This document shows positions 23,773-34,535 of a DNA stretch of 64,000 bases, piece after piece. Position 1 is the stretch's first letter; each line of letters starts with the position of its first letter. The notes under the pieces are model-generated. The model had not been told where the DNA came from. It made no database searches and saw only the letters and a program-made list of their open reading frames with translations. This DNA is from Phanerodontia chrysosporium (lineage: Eukaryota > Basidiomycota > Agaricomycetes > Polyporales > Phanerochaetaceae). The position numbers were made by a program, and so were the translations under genes. The stretch covers positions 62,001 to 126,000 of the forward strand of contig MJGA01000033.1 in assembly GCA_001910725.1 (NCBI GenBank), written 5' to 3'.

Positions 23773-24393
23773 GCACCTCGGTCAGCCGTTACGTAGTCTC
23801 ATAACGTGAGCACGCAAGTGCTCGGGACCCATTGCACCACACGCCACTCGTAGCGTCGACATCTGTGCCAGCATGCGCAAAGTCCGCCACGAGGCTCGCC
23901 GTCGGGCCACGAGGCATCCATATAGGGCAATTGTTGTTCAGGGTGGATCCTCAAAGCGACATCGTGCCTGTGTACGCGACCCATTCTGACATACAGAACA
24001 AGGTAAGAGATGGCAAACCATGCTCGTGACGTAGCACAGACCTTTTCAAGCCCGACACCACATCACGCTTCGGCCCGCATTGATATTGATTTCACTGAAG
24101 GCCTCCAACCCCTGCCCTGTAGTTTGAGGTTCAGCGTGTTTTAGACATTGCTCAAGGAGATAGAGAGAAGCTCTAGGAATTACGGCCTGCCTAGTGGGAT
24201 GAGCACGCGCGTCAACGCAAACATTGGCAGATACAGATGAGTTTGAGACTGGCTCAGGGAGTGACAAGTATGGCTATCTTATACCGCGTGCAAGCCATGG
24301 ACAAACCGCGCGTTCCGCCAAAGCTTCAAAAGTAAAAATGAGCTCTTCTCAGAATATGGAGTGGGTCAGAGCCTACGTATATGAATTTAGACA
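23773..24393. other. Intergenic region without supported gene
   Basis: Only short frames. It lies between the start of the membrane-protein gene and the 3' end of the F-box gene, both on the minus strand. Confidence 0.5.
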
Positions 24394-25879
24394 TCAGCAA
24401 CTTGCCCCAGGCAGTACACACGCACCATTCTGCTCGTCCGCACCATCCCGTACTCCCTCCTCCGGATCATATCCCACATACACGAGAGGGCGTGTTCTGA
24501 TAACCCTGCGGCAAAAGCGAAGCTTCCCGGCTGCGCGCGCGAGGGCCATGTTATTGCTGATATCGCGCCACAGTGCACGCGCAGCGCTCGCGGAGACGCT
24601 ATCCTCGAACTGCACAACGCACGCACGCATGTCCGCGCCACACGCGGCGACAGGGGCGTCGAGGGCGGCGCAGAGCGGCGCAGCACCTGCCATGCGCTCG
24701 CCGACTACCAGCCGCACCTCGCGCACGGCGCCCGCGGGCGTCGCGGTGAGCTCGGCGGCGCGCAGGGACGCGCGGAGGCACCCCGAGCGGAGCATGATGC
24801 GGAAGCCGCCGGTGGGCGGGCCGCGCGCGTAGCCTGGTTGCGACGTTAGCACGGGTGCTGGGGTAAATGTGCGAGACCTGCGTACCGCTGCCGGGCTGTA
24901 ACTCCAGGTGAAACACGGCATGCCCGCCAGCCGGCAGGCAGTCGGGACGGAGAGTGCACCCGCAGCTGTGCTCCACGAGGGCCTCGAGGACGCGCTCGGC
25001 GTGCTCGAGCTGCTCCTGGCGCAGATGCGGGATCCACGCGTGTCGTGGGGGGCGCGAGAGCGCCGCAGGGTCGCGCGTGCAAACGAAGGGGTGCAGAAAC
25101 GCCCACGGGGCGGGGCACTCGTCCATATAGAGGTCGAGCACGCCGTGTGCGTCGATCCACAGGCGTGCCGGCGGCGGACTGCGGACGGTGTCTACAAAGG
25201 AGACACGGCGGAGCTTGTAGTATCCCGCGGGGAGGCGTCCCAAGAAGGAGCGCGGGACGGTGTCCGCGGGCGGGCTGTGCACGGAGCGCAGGAGTGCGAC
25301 GAGGTCTGCCGCATGAGCGAAACGCACGCCTTCGATTAGCAGTCCGTACGAGACGGAGAGCAACGCGGGGAGTGTCCTAGGCACAGCATGGTGGATTGAG
25401 GTGAAGCGGACTGCAGGGAGCATGTTCGTTGGACCGACGGAGCTAGGGGCGCGGACGGTGAGCTGGATTGCACCGTCCTCGAGGTCGGGAAAGAGATAGC
25501 TTGCGGTGTACATGATGTACGCCCAGGGTTCATCCGCCAAGTCAATGCTGAGCTTGAGGCCCTGCACGTACTGAGCGATGCCAAAGCGTGACGAGACCGG
25601 CGCCCGCACGAATGCGAGGAGCGTCCTCGCATCGTCGCGGGAGCGGAGAGTTAGCTCATAGAAGATTTTATGTCGAGTATGAGCTGCCCAGTGACGGCAA
25701 GTCAGCGAGACCCTACCCAGCTGCTGCTTTGTGAGCCGCAGGGGTGTTTCCGGTGGGAGATTCTCACTTTCTCCTGGGAAGTATGAAAGGTATTGGCCGG
25801 AGAGGAAGTCGACGATGGAGTGTATGAGCTCTTCCGGAAGATCGGCAGGTGTGACTGGCATCTTGTAAGCCTTGCTCAT
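24394..25879 (-). CDS. F-box protein
   Basis: Two exons, 25879-24886 and 24833-24394, with a 52-nt intron (GTACGC...CCCAG), giving about 477 residues. An F-box occupies roughly residues 10-60 (PADLPEELIHSIVDFL, then LGRVSLTCRHWAAHTRHKIF). The rest is the long, weakly conserved region typical of mushroom F-box proteins, with repeated strands and no clear LRR or WD repeats. By analogy it would recruit a substrate to an SCF ubiquitin ligase through Skp1; the substrate is unknown. Codons are strongly GC-biased in exon 2. The frame is intact. Confidence 0.75.
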
Positions 25880-26623
25880 CTGAGGCCGAAATGGTGCTCC
25901 TAATGTGTTGGAGAGTAAGGGATTTCAGGCAAACTTCAGGATCAATACCGCGGGAGGCGATGGAACTCAGATAGCGACCGTGACGTACCGTGAACCGGGA
26001 CTTGGAACGCTTCTGAACATCTTGAAAGTGTGCGGAGTAGGAGTCGGTGAAAGCAGCTGGGGACCAGGAGCCTCTTGTTTGCGCCAGACAGCGGAGTTGA
26101 TGAGTGTACAGACAGCGGATGGGTCGACGAACTACGATGACCGAATGCGGCACTACGGAGCTTGCCGTGAGGTCTCGCATCGGGCGCCTGCACATTTTGG
26201 CGATTATTCTCACCTAGTGCGTCTGGAGGTGGTGCTGACCAGGATGTTCTCCCACTCGGGGCGTGAATGTCCAGAGCTCCGTATAAAGGCTCTTCAACCC
26301 AACCTCAAGTTTACATCCCTGGCTTCGAGGGCCAATTGCCAGACACCTTCGAATGTCTTACTTCGCCATTGATCCTCGAGCCAATACACTCTCGCGGTTT
26401 CCAGGCCTGCTCCTGCATATTCCCCAAACGTCTTGTGTGGTCACTGCTCTCCTGTCTGCCCCAATCGCCCCCTCCTCGACTCCTGTCACCATGCATTGCC
26501 GACGTGCGAAGGTTCACCTTTGGAGCCAGGCGTGTCTCGATCGGACACCCCTTTCTCGCGGCGCTATAAGACCTCCACCAGCCCTGCGCCCCTGCCCGCA
26601 CCTCTCCACGCCCTCTGCCAACG
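25880..26623. promoter_or_regulatory. Divergent promoter region, F-box and SDR-like genes
   Basis: 744 nt between divergent starts. TATAAG at 26565-26570 lies 54 nt before the plus-strand ATG (26624). No clear TATA was found for the F-box side. No ORF here is supported. Confidence 0.45.
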
Positions 26624-27924
26624 ATGATAGACGGCGTCCAGCACGACTGTGCGCTGCACCCGCGCCTCACGGAGCGCCTCGCGCGGCTGCTGCGCCTCCT
26701 GAACCGGCTGTACGCCATCCTCGCCTCGCTGGCGACGACCGCGCTCTACTGCGTGCTCTGGCTCTTCTTCCGCGGCGCGCCGCCGCACATGCACACGCGC
26801 CCGCACGTCGTGCGCAACGCCACCGGCGCGCAGGTGCACATCAGCCCCGCGGTGCTCGTCACGCGCGCACACGAGCCCGTCGGCCGCGCGACCGCGCTCG
26901 CGCTCGCGCGTGCGGGGTGGACCGCCTTCGCGGGCGTGCCCCCCGGCGCGCACGCCGCCGCGCTCGAGCACGCGTTCCTCGCGGGCACGGACACGCACGC
27001 GCGCGCGCGCCCCGCGGCCGTCGGCGGCGCGCTGCACGTGCTTGTGTGCGACGCGGACGACGTCGCGAGCGTCGCGGAGGCCGCGCGGCGCGTGCAGGCG
27101 TTTGACGAGGCGAACGGCGAGGTGCGCCCGTTTGTCGGCGTCGTGAACGTCGCGCCGCCGAGCGTGCTCGGGCCTGCGGAGACGATGGCGCGGCCGGAGA
27201 TCGAGGTGCGTCTTCCTGCCCGCCTGCGGCTCCCAGGTGCACATACTGACGGGTGCACCCTCCAGCGGATGATCCAGAGCGGGCTCGTGTCCTGCATCGA
27301 CGTCACGCGCGCTTTTCTGCCGCTGCTGCGGCAGCACCACGGGCGCGTCGTGAACGTCCTCCCACAGGGGGTCCGTCGTCTCCCCACCGTCCATGCGCGC
27401 CGTCGCGACTGACGCCTCCCGCACAGGTGTACCGCCCGCTCCCGGGCTGGACGATGGACAGCGCGGTGAAGGCCGCGCTCGAGGCGCTCACGCGCGCGTG
27501 GAACTACGAGGCGCGCACGTCGCGGAACGTGCACATGGCGGCGGTACGCCCGGGCTGGCTGCGCGCGGGCGGCGGCGGAGACGCGCTGCGGCAGCTGCCC
27601 GCAGAGGGCGCGCCGCGCGCCGCGAACGGCGACACCGGCACCGGCGGCGGCACAGACGGCGAGAAGAGCGGCGCGCGCACGCCGCTGCGCGCGGCGGCGG
27701 CGGCGCACCGGCGGATGATGGCGGTGTGGGCGCGCGTCATCGCGGCGGAGACGACGCTGGGCGCGACGCCCGAGGACGTCGCGCGGACGGTGTGCGCGGC
27801 GTTCCGCGACCCGTGGCTGCACGCGGTATATTCCGTGACGGCGGACGCGCTGCTCGGAGACGTGGTGCGGAGCATGGTGCCGGAGCCGATCGCTGAGTAT
27901 GTGATCGTCAAGACCATGCTGTGA
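26624..27924 (+). CDS. Membrane-anchored SDR-like protein, DUF1776 type
   Basis: Three exons, 26624-27205, 27266-27370 and 27427-27924, 394 residues. One membrane segment near residues 25-50 (YAILASLATTALYCVLWLFF) precedes a Rossmann-like domain: AVLVTRAHEPVGRATALALARAGW in place of TGxxxGxG, LHVLVCDADD, FVGVVNVAPPS in place of NNAG, GRVVNVLP and MDSAVKAALEALTRAW in place of YxxxK. The catalytic Tyr position reads Ser and the first Gly of the cofactor loop is Arg/Ala, so the enzyme may be inactive or use a different site, as is usual in the DUF1776 group. Extremely GC-rich, which creates a 449-codon antisense shadow. The role is unknown. Confidence 0.7.
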
Positions 27925-28624
27925 ATGCCCTGACGACCTCCGCTCTTCCCTATGTGGGCTCGTATTGTTACGTCCTCCTGGGCTAGTCAATGCATATCGT
28001 GTATTTGATGCTCGCTGCAGGCGCGCAGTCGACGGTCTGGCCATGTAATTGCCGATGAAAATATCTCGCAGCACCTCGACCAGATTAGCAGTCACTGGAA
28101 ATATTTTCTACATGACCATTGACTGTGAGATACGTGTTGCATCGCCATCATGCATAATAGGTATGCGGACTCAGCCCCGCGCGGTGTGCAGGACGGACTC
28201 TCTGGCCTGTCGAAGCTGTCATGGTTACCATGCTTTGAGGATATCGCCATGCGTGCAGCGCAACGAGATCCCGCGCCCTTCAGGCTACATTCTTTGCCTA
28301 GCCTCAGGTACGTACTCACGAAGGGGTATATCCATAAAACGATCGCTGAAATGCTCACTCGACGCGAGAAGTCCATTGATCATGCTCTCCGCCTGCTTCA
28401 GCCAGTCGTCGGGTCAGCGACGAAGTCACGATGGGAAGCAGTACCCAGAGTTCCCCCTGCCAAACAGGCAGAGAAGGTACAAAACGATTACTTATATTGT
28501 GCGAGAGCCGAGAGCCGATTGCTAATAGTCTATGGGGTGTACTTGAGAGAACAGGCTGTGCAAAGCGAGATACAACGAGAAATGCAAGAGAAAGTCCACA
28601 GGGAAAGCGTCCGTGTACAAAGCC
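27925..28624. other. Convergent intergenic region
   Basis: Lies between the 3' ends of the SDR-like gene and the glycosyltransferase-like gene. The frame 28150-28653 has no domain and runs into the end of the neighbouring gene. Both terminators should be here. Confidence 0.5.
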
Positions 28625-30404
28625 TCAGTCTTTCTTCGCAGCAGTCGACGTGAAGACGATCCGGCCGCGGTCGTCCCAGATCCAGGTCCCGAGATCCTTG
28701 TTCACGTACAGCACCTCATTCTCCGCGAGGGGGTGCTCGGGCAGGCCGGGGGACTTCCACCACTCTGCCACACACACACGAGAAACACCGTCAGCATGCG
28801 CGGGGAGGTCAGGCGCGAGAGGGGGCAGACACGCACCCGAGTACTTTTCGCCCTGGAAGTGGTTGTAGAGCGAGTCGTACGCGAGCATCGGCGAGCCGAT
28901 GTACGCCGGGTTCTCGTGCGTGTATGTCTCGGGCGGGAGCACGAACCAGTCCTCGCTGTACATGGGCTCGACGCGGTACGTCACCGGGCCGCCGCGCTCG
29001 CGCCGGATGAGGAACCTGCGAATAAAACGCTGTTAGCACGAACTGCACCACAGGCCGTGCGCGGCAACGCACTTCTTGGTCTGCCACCAGTCCTGCGTGA
29101 TGAGCTCGTGCGGGATGAGGAAGTCGACGGCGTAGTGGCGCGGGAACCACGTGAAGCCCTCGTACATGCCCTCGCGGAACGCGACCTGGCGCTCCTCGCC
29201 CTGGCTCGAGAAGAGCGCCTTGCGCGGCTTCTTCGCCTGCTCCTTCATCGCGTACACGAGCGCGGCGCGCATGAGCGCGTTCTCGGGCTCGAGCAGGCGG
29301 TTCATGTGCACCCAGTAGCCGGCGTTGTCGATCGAGAACGTGCCCGAGCCGGGCTGCGAGAAGTGGTACTGGCCGGTGACGAGCCCTGGGAAGCGCAGGA
29401 AGGTGAGGTCGGTGTGCGCGAAGGCCCAGTTCGACCACTCGGCCTCGTCTGGGACCTGTGTCAGTGCCCGGATGGCAGGAAGCGCGAGTGCACGCACCAG
29501 GGGCGCCAGAGTCCATCCACTGCTGCTGGAGGAAGCCGTCGAGTGTGCGCACCTGCGGGAGCTTCATGAACTCTGCCGTGAGGTGCTCCGAGTTCTTGTA
29601 GAAGCCGAGGTGCCCGGGGATGTAGATCAGCACGTTGTCGTTGTCCGTCGGCGGGCCAGGGAATACGAGGTCGTACTTCTCGGCCTCGTCCCACGGGAAG
29701 TTGCGCTCAAAGTTGCCGAGGAAGGTGTCCATGTCGCACACGCCCCACATCGGAGTGGCGGGATTGAGCCACTTGCGGAAGACGTGGTGCCGGAACGGAC
29801 GGAAGTACGCGTGCACCTGTGCGCCGGTCGTCAGCGTGGATGACCGGAGGCGAAGATGGCGAGCCGTACCCGGTCGCCCCATCGACGCTCGTACATCTTG
29901 CTGACTACAGTCTCGCGCTCGAGCTCCGTGCAGCCGCCCCACCGCTCGCAGAGAAAGTCGGCGTGCAAGCCCCAGTAGTCCTCGCTCGAGAGGCAGACCT
30001 CCCGGATGTTGTCGATCCCAGGCGCTAGGCGCTCGTCACACCCGACCTCGTGTCGGTCGTCCTTGATGAAGAGGACATCAAGCATGGGGTTCGCGGCGAC
30101 CGATGCGAAAAAGTTTGGGAGGTACAGGGGCTTGCTGGGGCCTGGGTTCCATATGGCGATGATGGTGATTTTGGGAGCGGGTTCGGGGTAGTGCTTCTCC
30201 TGAAGCAAGCAAGGTTGAGTTGTGCCAGCTGATGGCGTAGAGGGAATGACGCACCGAGCCTCCGAGATCCAAGACAAGCTCTTCACGGTCGAGGTACTGC
30301 AGGTCGCCATATGATCCCGACCGCCTGTAGCGGTAGAACGAGCCGCAGATCAGAAGGAGGCTGATGGCGATCCAGGCGGTGTATTTTCGCGACCAACGAC
30401 CCAT
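28625..30404 (-). CDS. Type II Golgi-type glycosyltransferase-like protein
   Basis: Six exons on the minus strand with consistent phases: 30404-30255, 30199-29870, 29816-29498, 29448-29073, 29015-28837 and 28764-28625, 497 residues. A short basic N-terminus and a membrane anchor (WIAISLLLICGSFY) lead to a lumenal domain beginning KITIIAIWNPG and continuing with LDVLFIKDDRHE, RPFRHHVFRKWLNP and WGVCDMDTFLGNF. The CDMD is a plausible DxD nucleotide-sugar site. Then come FSIDNAGYWVHMNRL and DFLIPHELITQDWW. The overall order resembles the exopolysaccharide glycosyltransferases annotated DUF6625 and similar fungal proteins. Donor and acceptor are unknown. The junction of exons 3 and 4 uses the inner AG (GTCCCAG|AC), which restores PDEAEWSNW. 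Intact. Confidence 0.75.
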
Positions 30405-31203
30405 GGCTGCTCGGGGCGTGACGGGGGTACGCTGGAGGGCCCTCTGAGTGGTGGTGGTGGAGGTCAAGGGTGGTGGGGCGCTCCTGAGGGCAATTGTCCG
30501 AGGCATGGCGAACAACGACCGGGGCTGCCAAGGTTCATCGCCTCGATCCTCCTAAGACCGACAGATAAACGCTGAGGCACGATCAGCGTGAGTCTTCATT
30601 CTCACGGCACGTGTGATAAGGCATGAACGGTGCAGGCAGCTCCAGAGCACCATAGCGCAAATTGCGAGGGGTGGTGGGGGAAAAAGATAAAAGAGCACTC
30701 CGGCGCTGCCCCGCGAGGCGTCGGTATATATACCAGGTCTCGGAAGAAAGGGCGGGATTGGCCGGATGACGTCAAGTGGGTGGGCGATGGGCAGCAAAGA
30801 TGGAAGAGAGCGGGCCATTCGTGGTGTCTGACAGCGGACCGCGGGCGGTGGGCGGGACACGGAGGCAGAAGGCGCATCATCCCGACCTCTTACGTAATAA
30901 CGCACGGCGGGTATCGCTGGCCGCGAGGCCTGGATCTGCCATGTGGCCGCCACAATGGGCCGACATACCCAAAATATCTAAATGATATCCGATCGGGATC
31001 GTCATCCAACCACGTACACTCTCGCTGCAGGTCCACAACATTACGGAAAACTATGGCCAGCCTAGCCTTGAGACTTCGAGCTTGACTGCAGAACAGTAGG
31101 CTGTGTCTCTGCGGATGCATCAGGATGTGCCACTCGTGGCGACGCCTTGCACCCAGTGGCAAAGGCAGGCCACGGCCAGGTCTTTGTCTCTCACAAGGTA
31201 TAT
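30405..31203. other. Divergent intergenic region
   Basis: Holds the promoters of the flanking divergent genes. Small frames on both strands (for example 30552-30953 minus) show no domain. If the plus-strand gene has an upstream first exon, it would end near 31198. Confidence 0.5.
30723..30734. promoter_or_regulatory. Palindromic TATA element in a divergent promoter
   Basis: GGTATATATACC is a perfect 12-bp palindrome offering a TATA box on both strands. It lies 319 nt upstream of the glycosyltransferase-like ATG (30404, minus) and 470 nt upstream of the ATG at 31204 (plus). Confidence 0.4.
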
Positions 31204-32474
31204 ATGTACTCGCACAACCTCCTCCAGACCATCAATTCCCGCAACACGGAGAAGTACTTCATGGAAAGCACGCAGAAAATCTTCGGCGACGAATCGTCGT
31301 TCTACGAAGTCCTCACAGCCATCGAGCATGCCTTCAAGGACTTTAAACCAGCGCAGCGAGTTGGCAAAGCATCGAATGTTTACAATCTGGGTCTCAAGGT
31401 ACGCTCGATATCTCCTGACTTCCCTTCATAAACCAACACATTTCGATTTCATAGGAAAACGACAGTTGCATGGTACGGGGCCCGCACGTTATTTACGGCT
31501 ACGAGGGCTTCGTAGAGGCGACCATAAAAGAGATCAACTGGTTGCAGAAGGAGGTGCGTCGATCGACCCAAGAGTACTCCCAGCTGCTCATGCACTATTG
31601 CACGCAAAGCAACACCACATCGTCTCGCCGAGCTCGCCCCGCGGGACATGCAGGCGGCCATCGCAGGCCGCGGGACCTCCTCGAAGACCGTGCAGCGCAC
31701 GTTCTGCCTCATGTGGGACGAGATCGCACCGCTCGGCAGGCCGCTCTCGCCGCTGGACCAGGCAGGCCTGTTCGACATGCTGTACCGGGTACGCCGCTCC
31801 TTTCGCACCCGTTGTTGCACATCGCCTGCACCCCTGCTCACACCAGCCGCGTCTTCCCAGCGCGTCTACTTTGCGCCGATGTGCGCGCGCATCGTCCACC
31901 GCAAGTTCAGCGTCGCCGAGGACCGCATCGTGTGGGTCCCGGGCATCTACGACGTACGTCCCTCTCTGTCCCCGTGCGCGCACCTCGCTGAAAGCGCTGA
32001 CACAACACGCCACGCCAGCGCTCCCTGCGCAAGTGGGACACGGACTTCTTCGGGCTGACGTTCGTGCGCGCGCGGCCGCACGCGCTGCGCACGGACACGG
32101 AGCCGGACACGGCGCTGGGGCTGTTCCCGGTGGCGCACCCGCTGAGCCGCGTGGGCACACTGCGCACGCACGCCGCGGCGCACGGCCAGTGCCTCGCGCC
32201 GGACCTGTACTGGGGCGGCTGGGAGCTGTGCGAGCCGGCCCCCGCGGCGGCGCAGGCGCTGCGGCTCGCGGAGGCGGGCCTCCCGCTCGCCGGCAGGCTC
32301 GGCGCGCTCCCGCGCCCGGGGCACCTCGCGGGCCCCACGCATGCGTTTTTGGCGGAGAGGCAGCGGCAAGCACGTGAGGGGGATACACAGGCTCTGGCGT
32401 ATCTGCAGGCGCTCTTGCCGATGTATTCGGCTGGGCCGGGATCGCAGCCGGTGGGCTCCTACAGCAGGGTTTAG
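31204..32474 (+). CDS. Conserved hypothetical protein, five exons
   Basis: Exons 31204-31398, 31455-31553, 31633-31788, 31861-31953 and 32019-32474 keep phase and give about 332 residues. The start MYSHNLLQTINSRNTEKYF is the first in-frame ATG; an upstream exon is possible because the frame is open to about 31147. The protein is mainly helical and hydrophilic: KIFGDESSFYEVLTAIEHAF, GYEGFVEATIKEINWLQKE, LAPRDMQAAIAGRGTSSKTV, RVYFAPMCARIVHRKFS and WDTDFFGLTFVRARPHAL. The C-terminal ~90 residues are Ala/Leu/Arg-rich and very GC-rich. No domain is recognised, and it does not share the WG/DAVN signature. The function is unknown. Confidence 0.6.
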
Positions 32475-33246
32475 CTCGAGGAGGTCCCGGTCCGGATGTA
32501 GTAGCTACAGGACTGGTATGACTGTTCGTGTGAGTATGTACAAATAGAGTACGCGCCCAATGATTAATGTATACAGGCTATGCATGCAGTAACTGGATTC
32601 GAATCGAACCTCTATGCATTGTGGCGGCGCTGGCGTGCTCTTTGCACGGAGATCGCAATACAGGACTTGTCGCGGTGCCTTTAGTGCCATTGAGGCGAAC
32701 TCCTGGACTGGTTACGCCACGAACCCAGTGGTCATGAGTGTCAGCGGCATCGTCTTGGCCCGCTGAGCTGCGGTTGCCGATTGTGCGAACGCTGTGCAGG
32801 TGCAGGTGTAGGCACGAAGCGATTTTTGAATCCAGCCACAGGTTCCCTAGACTTCGCACGAGATACCAGGATGCCACGACGTTATTTGCCGATGATGGTG
32901 GTACTAGGATGTGGGCGGGCATCTTGAGGGCTAGCGAGCGAGCATGGAACACTGACGGACACTTTCGTGTCGATCATCAGCCGTCCCGCCGATGCCAGCG
33001 CTGTAGAGGGCTGTTTTGTGCAGGGCTTTCTTTTGGGTGGTCTTTGTCAATACAGTGCAACCACGCAATGGGCAGCGTCAGAGCAAGTTGATTGTAGTGT
33101 GAGATTTGTGTACAATGGTCAATTTCGCCTTATAATTCGTGTCGTGCTATTGCACCGACAAATAGCAGTCGGCATGAGCAGAGCTGTATCGTCGTTACGC
33201 GTACGCAAGGTGGCAGTAGATAAAACCTGGCAAGAAAGCGTAAGTG
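32475..33246. other. Intergenic region without supported gene
   Basis: No frame with a domain or splice continuity. It lies between the 3' ends of the hypothetical gene (plus) and the FHA gene (minus). Confidence 0.5.
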
Positions 33247-33875
33247 TCAGTACCCTATAGTGACAATCCGAGCGCACGCACGACAATCATCTACGGAAAG
33301 ATTGCGCATGAGCATCCCGAACGCAATCTCGTCGCCGTTCTTCAAGAATGCATAGCGACCCTTTCCTATCCTTGCCCCATTGATCTGCAGGGATAGAAGG
33401 GACTCAGTGACGCCACAGAGAGTAGAACACCATAGAGCGACGCACGTAGGTGCCGTTCGTCGAGTGATCGTACACGGTAATCGTGGACTCTGCGCCGATG
33501 CGCCCGTTCCATTGAATCTCGCAGTGCTGGTTACCTAGAAATGCCTTCAGTAACACGCACGGCCAGGTCGCGCATGACGCCACAACACACGCAGGTCATC
33601 AGCGATGAAGAGCAAGACGCACTAATCTTCATGCCTGAGAGGACATAGTCGTTTCCAACAGCCGGGTCGCCGTTACGGCCAATCTTGTACGTCCTCTTGG
33701 TCTTGCTAAAGTCGAGCTGACTCTGATGGGGGCTGCACGGGACGAGAGACCCCCAGAGGATGACCGGGGACGGCTGCAGGCCCACGTTCTGAACGGGCTG
33801 CTCGTGCGCGTCGGCATGCGTCGTGGGGCTGGGATCAAGTTCCATCTTGTCTTCGAGGTCGTCTTGTCTCTGCAT
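33247..33875 (-). CDS. FHA-domain-only protein, Chk2/Cds1-like N-terminus without kinase
   Basis: Three exons on the minus strand, 33875-33623, 33534-33446 and 33384-33247, about 159 residues with correct phases. An acidic N-terminus (MQRQDDLEDKMELDPSP) is followed by an FHA domain: TYKIGRNGDP, NDYVLSGMKISNQHCEIQW, VYDHSTNGTYINGARIGKG and LKNGDEIAFGM. These carry the GR, SxxH-like (here SNQHC) and NG residues that bind phosphothreonine. The DxSTNGTxING form is closest to Rad53/Chk2-type FHA domains. The reading frame ends ~15 residues after the domain (VDDCRACARIVTIGY), so the kinase domain expected for Chk2 is absent. Its 5' half and upstream region match, inverted, the sequence at 63.4-64.0 kb. 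It may be a truncated duplicate or a small phosphopeptide-binding protein. Confidence 0.6.
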
Positions 33876-34535
33876 GGTCAAGATTTGCGGTGAAAAGGGA
33901 GAGGAGGACTCACAGCGTCTACGAAACAATGTACTGGGAACCGGAGATAGCCGAGGGATGCAGGTGTGTCCTGCACGTTGTACACAGCATGTTCATGCTA
34001 TGTCATGAGGGTCTGCAGTACACAGGGCTTTGATGGAGGTGCGCAAGATACCGTAGTTGCTCTGTATCATATATGAAGCTGGGAGCGGGCTTCGTAGGCT
34101 GTTGTCTTTCGGGGTCGCTCGTGCGTAGCCGCTGGCACCTGGCGTGAGTTGTACGTGGACAAAGAAAAGAATGAGGATGTCCATGTCAATATTGATCAGG
34201 TCAGGCCCCTCGTCCTCCTCGAAGCAATGCTATGGTTGATCCGGGATCAAATGATTGGAAGTAAATCGATATATAGACGGTACTTACTAGGGCGTCAAGT
34301 CTACTATTCCTAATAAGCATGCATTTCTTATCGACTCTTACCACACTTCACTCGCGATACTGACTTCGCCCAGATCCTGAAAACTAGTGGCGCTCTCGGA
34401 AACCGGCGACGAAGTTGGCCCAGTCTAGGAGGCCGCCCACGCTGTCCCTGATGTTGCTGCCACATGAGATGAACGTCGTAGGAAACGTGTTTGAAAGAGC
34501 TTGAGGAATGTCGAGATGATGCTGGTCGTGAGGAC
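33756..34535. repeat. Inverted segmental duplicate, copy 1
   Basis: The FHA gene 5' end, its upstream ~500 nt and an S53 peptidase fragment are arranged in the same order as the S53 gene 3' end plus FHA gene start at 63.38-64.0 kb, but in the opposite orientation. Similarity is obvious by eye with scattered substitutions and small indels. A 61-codon antisense shadow frame is conserved between copies except for one residue, showing how close they are near the FHA start. The second copy continues beyond the window. Confidence 0.75.
34384..34535 (-). pseudogene. S53 sedolisin fragment
   Basis: Minus strand. FPTTFISCGSNIRDSVGG followed by LLDWANFVAGF matches exon 5 of the S53 gene at 46.07-46.17 kb (FPTT replaced by VPTT there). 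Directly upstream, ACATTCCTCAAGCTCTTTC matches the start of S53 exon 4 (45420), and the bases before it match the end of the preceding intron, with the acceptor AG changed to CG. So the rest of exon 4, intron 5 and the beginning of exon 5 have been deleted, and everything after FVAG is lost. Non-coding remnant of the duplicated block. Confidence 0.8.

Noticed and set aside
26746..28095. 449-codon minus-strand ORF opposite the SDR-like gene
   Set aside because: Arg/Ala/His-rich composition typical of an antisense reading of very GC-rich codons; no domain, and the sense gene is well supported.
29448..29498. Apparent frameshift between exons 3 and 4 of the glycosyltransferase-like gene
   Set aside because: Disappears when the second of two nearby acceptor AGs is used, which restores phase and protein continuity.
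33823..34008. 61-codon ORF nearly identical to a minus-strand ORF at 63748-63933
   Set aside because: Antisense to the start of the duplicated FHA gene; it reveals the inverted duplication but is not itself a gene.
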